DNA from: Pseudovibrio exalbescens | Lineage (GTDB): Bacteria > Pseudomonadota > Alphaproteobacteria > Rhizobiales > Stappiaceae | Direction of reading: 5' to 3' | NCBI RefSeq assembly: GCF_028737195.1 | Contig: NZ_JAQZAJ010000007.1 | Coordinates: forward strand, 1 to 64,000 | Length of the DNA stretch: 64,000 nt | Shown: positions 62,402 to 64,000 of the stretch, one piece after another | How positions within the stretch are numbered: position 1 is the first letter of the stretch | Layout: every line of letters starts with the position of its first letter | Translations under genes and position numbers: made by a program | The notes under the pieces: model-generated | What the model saw: the letters and a program-made list of their open reading frames with translations, nothing else | Told to the model about the DNA's origin: nothing | Databases searched by the model: none

Positions 62402-63571
62402 TTACCCCCAAGAACGCGTGTTTTGCAAACCCTCCGGTGGGTAAATAATGCTGCGATCCAAGTCGTTTATGTCTCTCTTGCCACAAAGAGCCATGGTGAC
62501 ATCAAGTTCAGTGCGAATGATGTCGAGGGCCTTTGCAACACCTGCTTTGCCGTCTGCCCCAAGGCCGTAGAGGAAAGGGCGGCCAATATAGGTTCCCTTG
62601 GCGCCAAGGCACTTGGCTTTCAGCACATCCTGACCGGAGCGGATGCCGCCATCCATATGAACTTCAATCTGGTCACCCACCGCATCGACAATGGAAGGTA
62701 GCACTTCAATGGAGGACGGCGCGCCATCAAGCTGACGGCCGCCATGATTGGAGACAATGATGGCATCAGCTCCCGTTTGTGCCGCCATGCGTGCGTCCTC
62801 TACATCCAAGATGCCCTTGAGAATGATCGGGCCGCCCCAACGCTCGCGGATCCACTCTACGTCTTTCCAGTTGAGCTGCGGGTCAAACTGCTCTGCAGTC
62901 CATGAAGACAAGGAGGACAAGTCAGAGACACCTTTGGCATGGCCAACAATGTTTCCGAATGTGTGGTTCTTGGTTTTCAGCATGCCAAGGCACCACAGCG
63001 GGCGCGTTGCCATCTGATAAATGTGCTTGGGTGTGAACTTGGGTGGCGCGGACAGCCCATTGCGCAGGTCCTTGTGGCGCTGGCCGAGGATCTGCAAATC
63101 GAGTGTAAGCACCAGCGCCGAGCACCCCGCTGCCTTGGCGCGGTCAATAAGGTTGCCGATGAAGTCCTTATCCTTCATCACGTAAAGCTGAAACCAGAAA
63201 GGTTTCTTTGTTTTTTCTGCCACCGCTTCAATGGAGCATATGCTCATGGTCGAAAGAGTGAACGGAATGCCGAACTCTTCCGCCGCTTGGGCCGCCAGAA
63301 TCTCTCCATCTGCGTGCTGCATGCCTGTCAGGCCCGTGGGGGCCAATGCCACTGGCATGGCAACATCCTGCCCGATCATCTGCGTTTTCAGGCTGCGATT
63401 GGTCATGTCAACGGCAATGCGTTGTCGCAGTTTGATCTTGGCAAAGTCGCTTTCGTTGGCGTGGTAGGTGCTTTCGGTCCATGAACCGGAATCAGCGTAA
63501 TCAAAAAACATCTTGGGCACGCGGCGGCGTGCTTTGTTTTTCAGGTCATTAATCTCCAGAATGGGCGACAT
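62402..63571 (-). CDS. lldD: FMN-dependent L-lactate dehydrogenase
   Basis: This 389-residue alpha-hydroxy-acid dehydrogenase oxidises L-lactate to pyruvate at the membrane. It has RVPKMFFDYADSGSWTEST (about 17-35), MPVALAPTGLTGMQHADGE (about 73-91, FMN contacts), and the active-site histidine and arginine in VSNHGGRQLDGAPSS (about 278), followed by GGIRSGQDVLKA and GAKGTYIGRPFLYGL. GGGAGCAG precedes ATG 63571. An 8-bp inverted repeat upstream could be its operator. Confidence 0.93.
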   Translation of the reverse strand: MSPILEINDLKNKARRRVPKMFFDYADSGSWTESTYHANESDFAKIKLRQRIAVDMTNRSLKTQMIGQDVAMPVALAPTGLTGMQHADGEILAAQAAEEFGIPFTLSTMSICSIEAVAEKTKKPFWFQLYVMKDKDFIGNLIDRAKAAGCSALVLTLDLQILGQRHKDLRNGLSAPPKFTPKHIYQMATRPLWCLGMLKTKNHTFGNIVGHAKGVSDLSSLSSWTAEQFDPQLNWKDVEWIRERWGGPIILKGILDVEDARMAAQTGADAIIVSNHGGRQLDGAPSSIEVLPSIVDAVGDQIEVHMDGGIRSGQDVLKAKCLGAKGTYIGRPFLYGLGADGKAGVAKALDIIRTELDVTMALCGKRDINDLDRSIIYPPEGLQNTRSWG

Positions 63572-63806
63572 ACCTGCTCCCTTTTATTTCTCCCGGGAAT
63601 TAATGAACGCCTGTCTGCGAGTTCTGTCAATAACGCCAAGAAACAAAGATCAAGGTTTATACAGATGCCCTATGGTTATATGAAGGTATATTACTAATTT
63701 GTACTTGATCTATACCTTAGTATTAGGAAGTAAGGCCGGTGCGTGTAGACATTGGCTCCTTCGATCCATTTGTTTTATGAGGCTTTTGATAAGTGGCCAT
63801 ACAAGA
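63572..63806. other. AT-rich region upstream of lldD
   Basis: No gene is seen. It holds the inverted repeat AAGGTATA (63683-63690) / TATACCTT (63711-63718), spaced 20 bases. Confidence 0.55.
63683..63718. promoter_or_regulatory. Inverted repeat upstream of lldD
   Basis: AAGGTATA and its exact reverse complement TATACCTT lie about 110-150 bases before lldD. A regulator site is possible but untested. Confidence 0.35.
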
Positions 63807-63883
63807 TGGTGACCCCGACAGGGTTCGAACCTGTGACCTGCCGCTTAGGAGGCGGCCGCTCTATCCAGCTGAGCTACGGGGCC
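63807..63883 (-). tRNA. tRNA-Arg (anticodon CCU)
   Basis: A complete 77-base cloverleaf on the minus strand: acceptor GGCCCCG/CGGGGTC, D arm GCTC/GAGC, anticodon stem GCCGC/GCGGC with loop CTCCTAA (anticodon CCT, reading AGG), T arm with GGTTCGAACC, and an encoded CCA end. Confidence 0.97.
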
Positions 63884-64000
63884 TGGCGCTGATGTTGCCA
63901 AGTAAGGCGGCGCAACTCTGCGCATAGCATGATTTTTTTTGCGATGCGAGGGGGCTTTCCGCAGTTTCCAGAGCGCGATTTCAGCTGTGCCACGAACGGA
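63884..64000. other. Right edge of the window
   Basis: No gene is seen. It contains an eight-T run near 63932 and is probably the upstream region of tRNA-Arg. Confidence 0.4.

Noticed and set aside
1-64000. CRISPR array, prophage, transposon or defence island
   Set aside because: No evenly spaced direct repeats with unique spacers, no transposase, integrase, restriction or toxin genes, and no duplicated tRNA 3' ends were seen.

Overview
The window looks like ordinary chromosome from an alphaproteobacterium, most likely Hyphomicrobiales (Rhizobiales) and perhaps a marine Stappiaceae-like lineage. I infer this from the gene set: mesaconyl-CoA hydratase (ethylmalonyl-CoA pathway), a hemC-hemD-Mic60-hemY cluster, a DctB/DctD-controlled TRAP dicarboxylate system, otsB-GH15-otsA, and a tsaD-gpsA-yciI-EVE operon. 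No database search was possible, so the taxon is inference. I found no transposase, integrase, phage gene or CRISPR array. About 57 protein genes, one candidate leader peptide and two tRNA genes are supported.

Layout: 0.2-4.8 kb is a tight operon of an ECF biotin-type transporter (bioM, bioN, bioY) joined by translational coupling to an acyl-CoA ligase and an atypical thiolase. 5.2-9.2 kb is otsB, a GH15 glycosidase and otsA (trehalose metabolism). 9.3-12.4 kb holds hpd, a divergent Lrp-type regulator and two DUF proteins. 12.5-15.1 kb is modABC. 15.1-21.6 kb is dctBD followed by dctPQM, which has a near-perfect sigma-54 promoter and two upstream dyads. 22-28 kb carries a LysR regulator, a U32 protein, an M20 amidohydrolase, a Thr/Ser dehydratase-like enzyme and TenA. 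28.3-29.7 kb is asd preceded by a threonine-rich leader ORF that looks like an attenuator. 29.8-30.7 kb is non-coding with a degenerate ~47-bp minisatellite.

30.7-37.5 kb contains small membrane or hypothetical proteins, a choloylglycine-hydrolase-family acylase, GNAT, leuB, a glyoxalase, carbonic anhydrase and RidA. 37.7-38.8 kb is mch. 38.8-42.3 kb (minus) is the tsaD-nudix-gpsA-yciI-EVE operon, and 42.4-47.9 kb (plus) is hemC-hemD-Mic60-hemY, followed by tRNA-Thr(CGU). 49.6-57.9 kb is a complete amino-sugar module: nagA, a deaminase-type SIS protein and a GntR regulator on the minus strand, and murQ, a IIA-HPr-EI fusion and an EIICB permease on the plus strand, around a shared intergenic region with repeated TTGGTAT/ATACCAA sites. 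58-63.6 kb has an AGE-family epimerase, a Gfo/Idh/MocA oxidoreductase, a NAMPT-type phosphoribosyltransferase and lldD. tRNA-Arg(CCU) lies near the right edge.

The observations most worth following up are: the BioMNY + ligase + thiolase operon, in which the thiolase lacks two canonical catalytic positions; the Thr-rich leader before asd; the repeated operator-like sites in the nag/mur divergent region; and the minisatellite at 30.1-30.5 kb.
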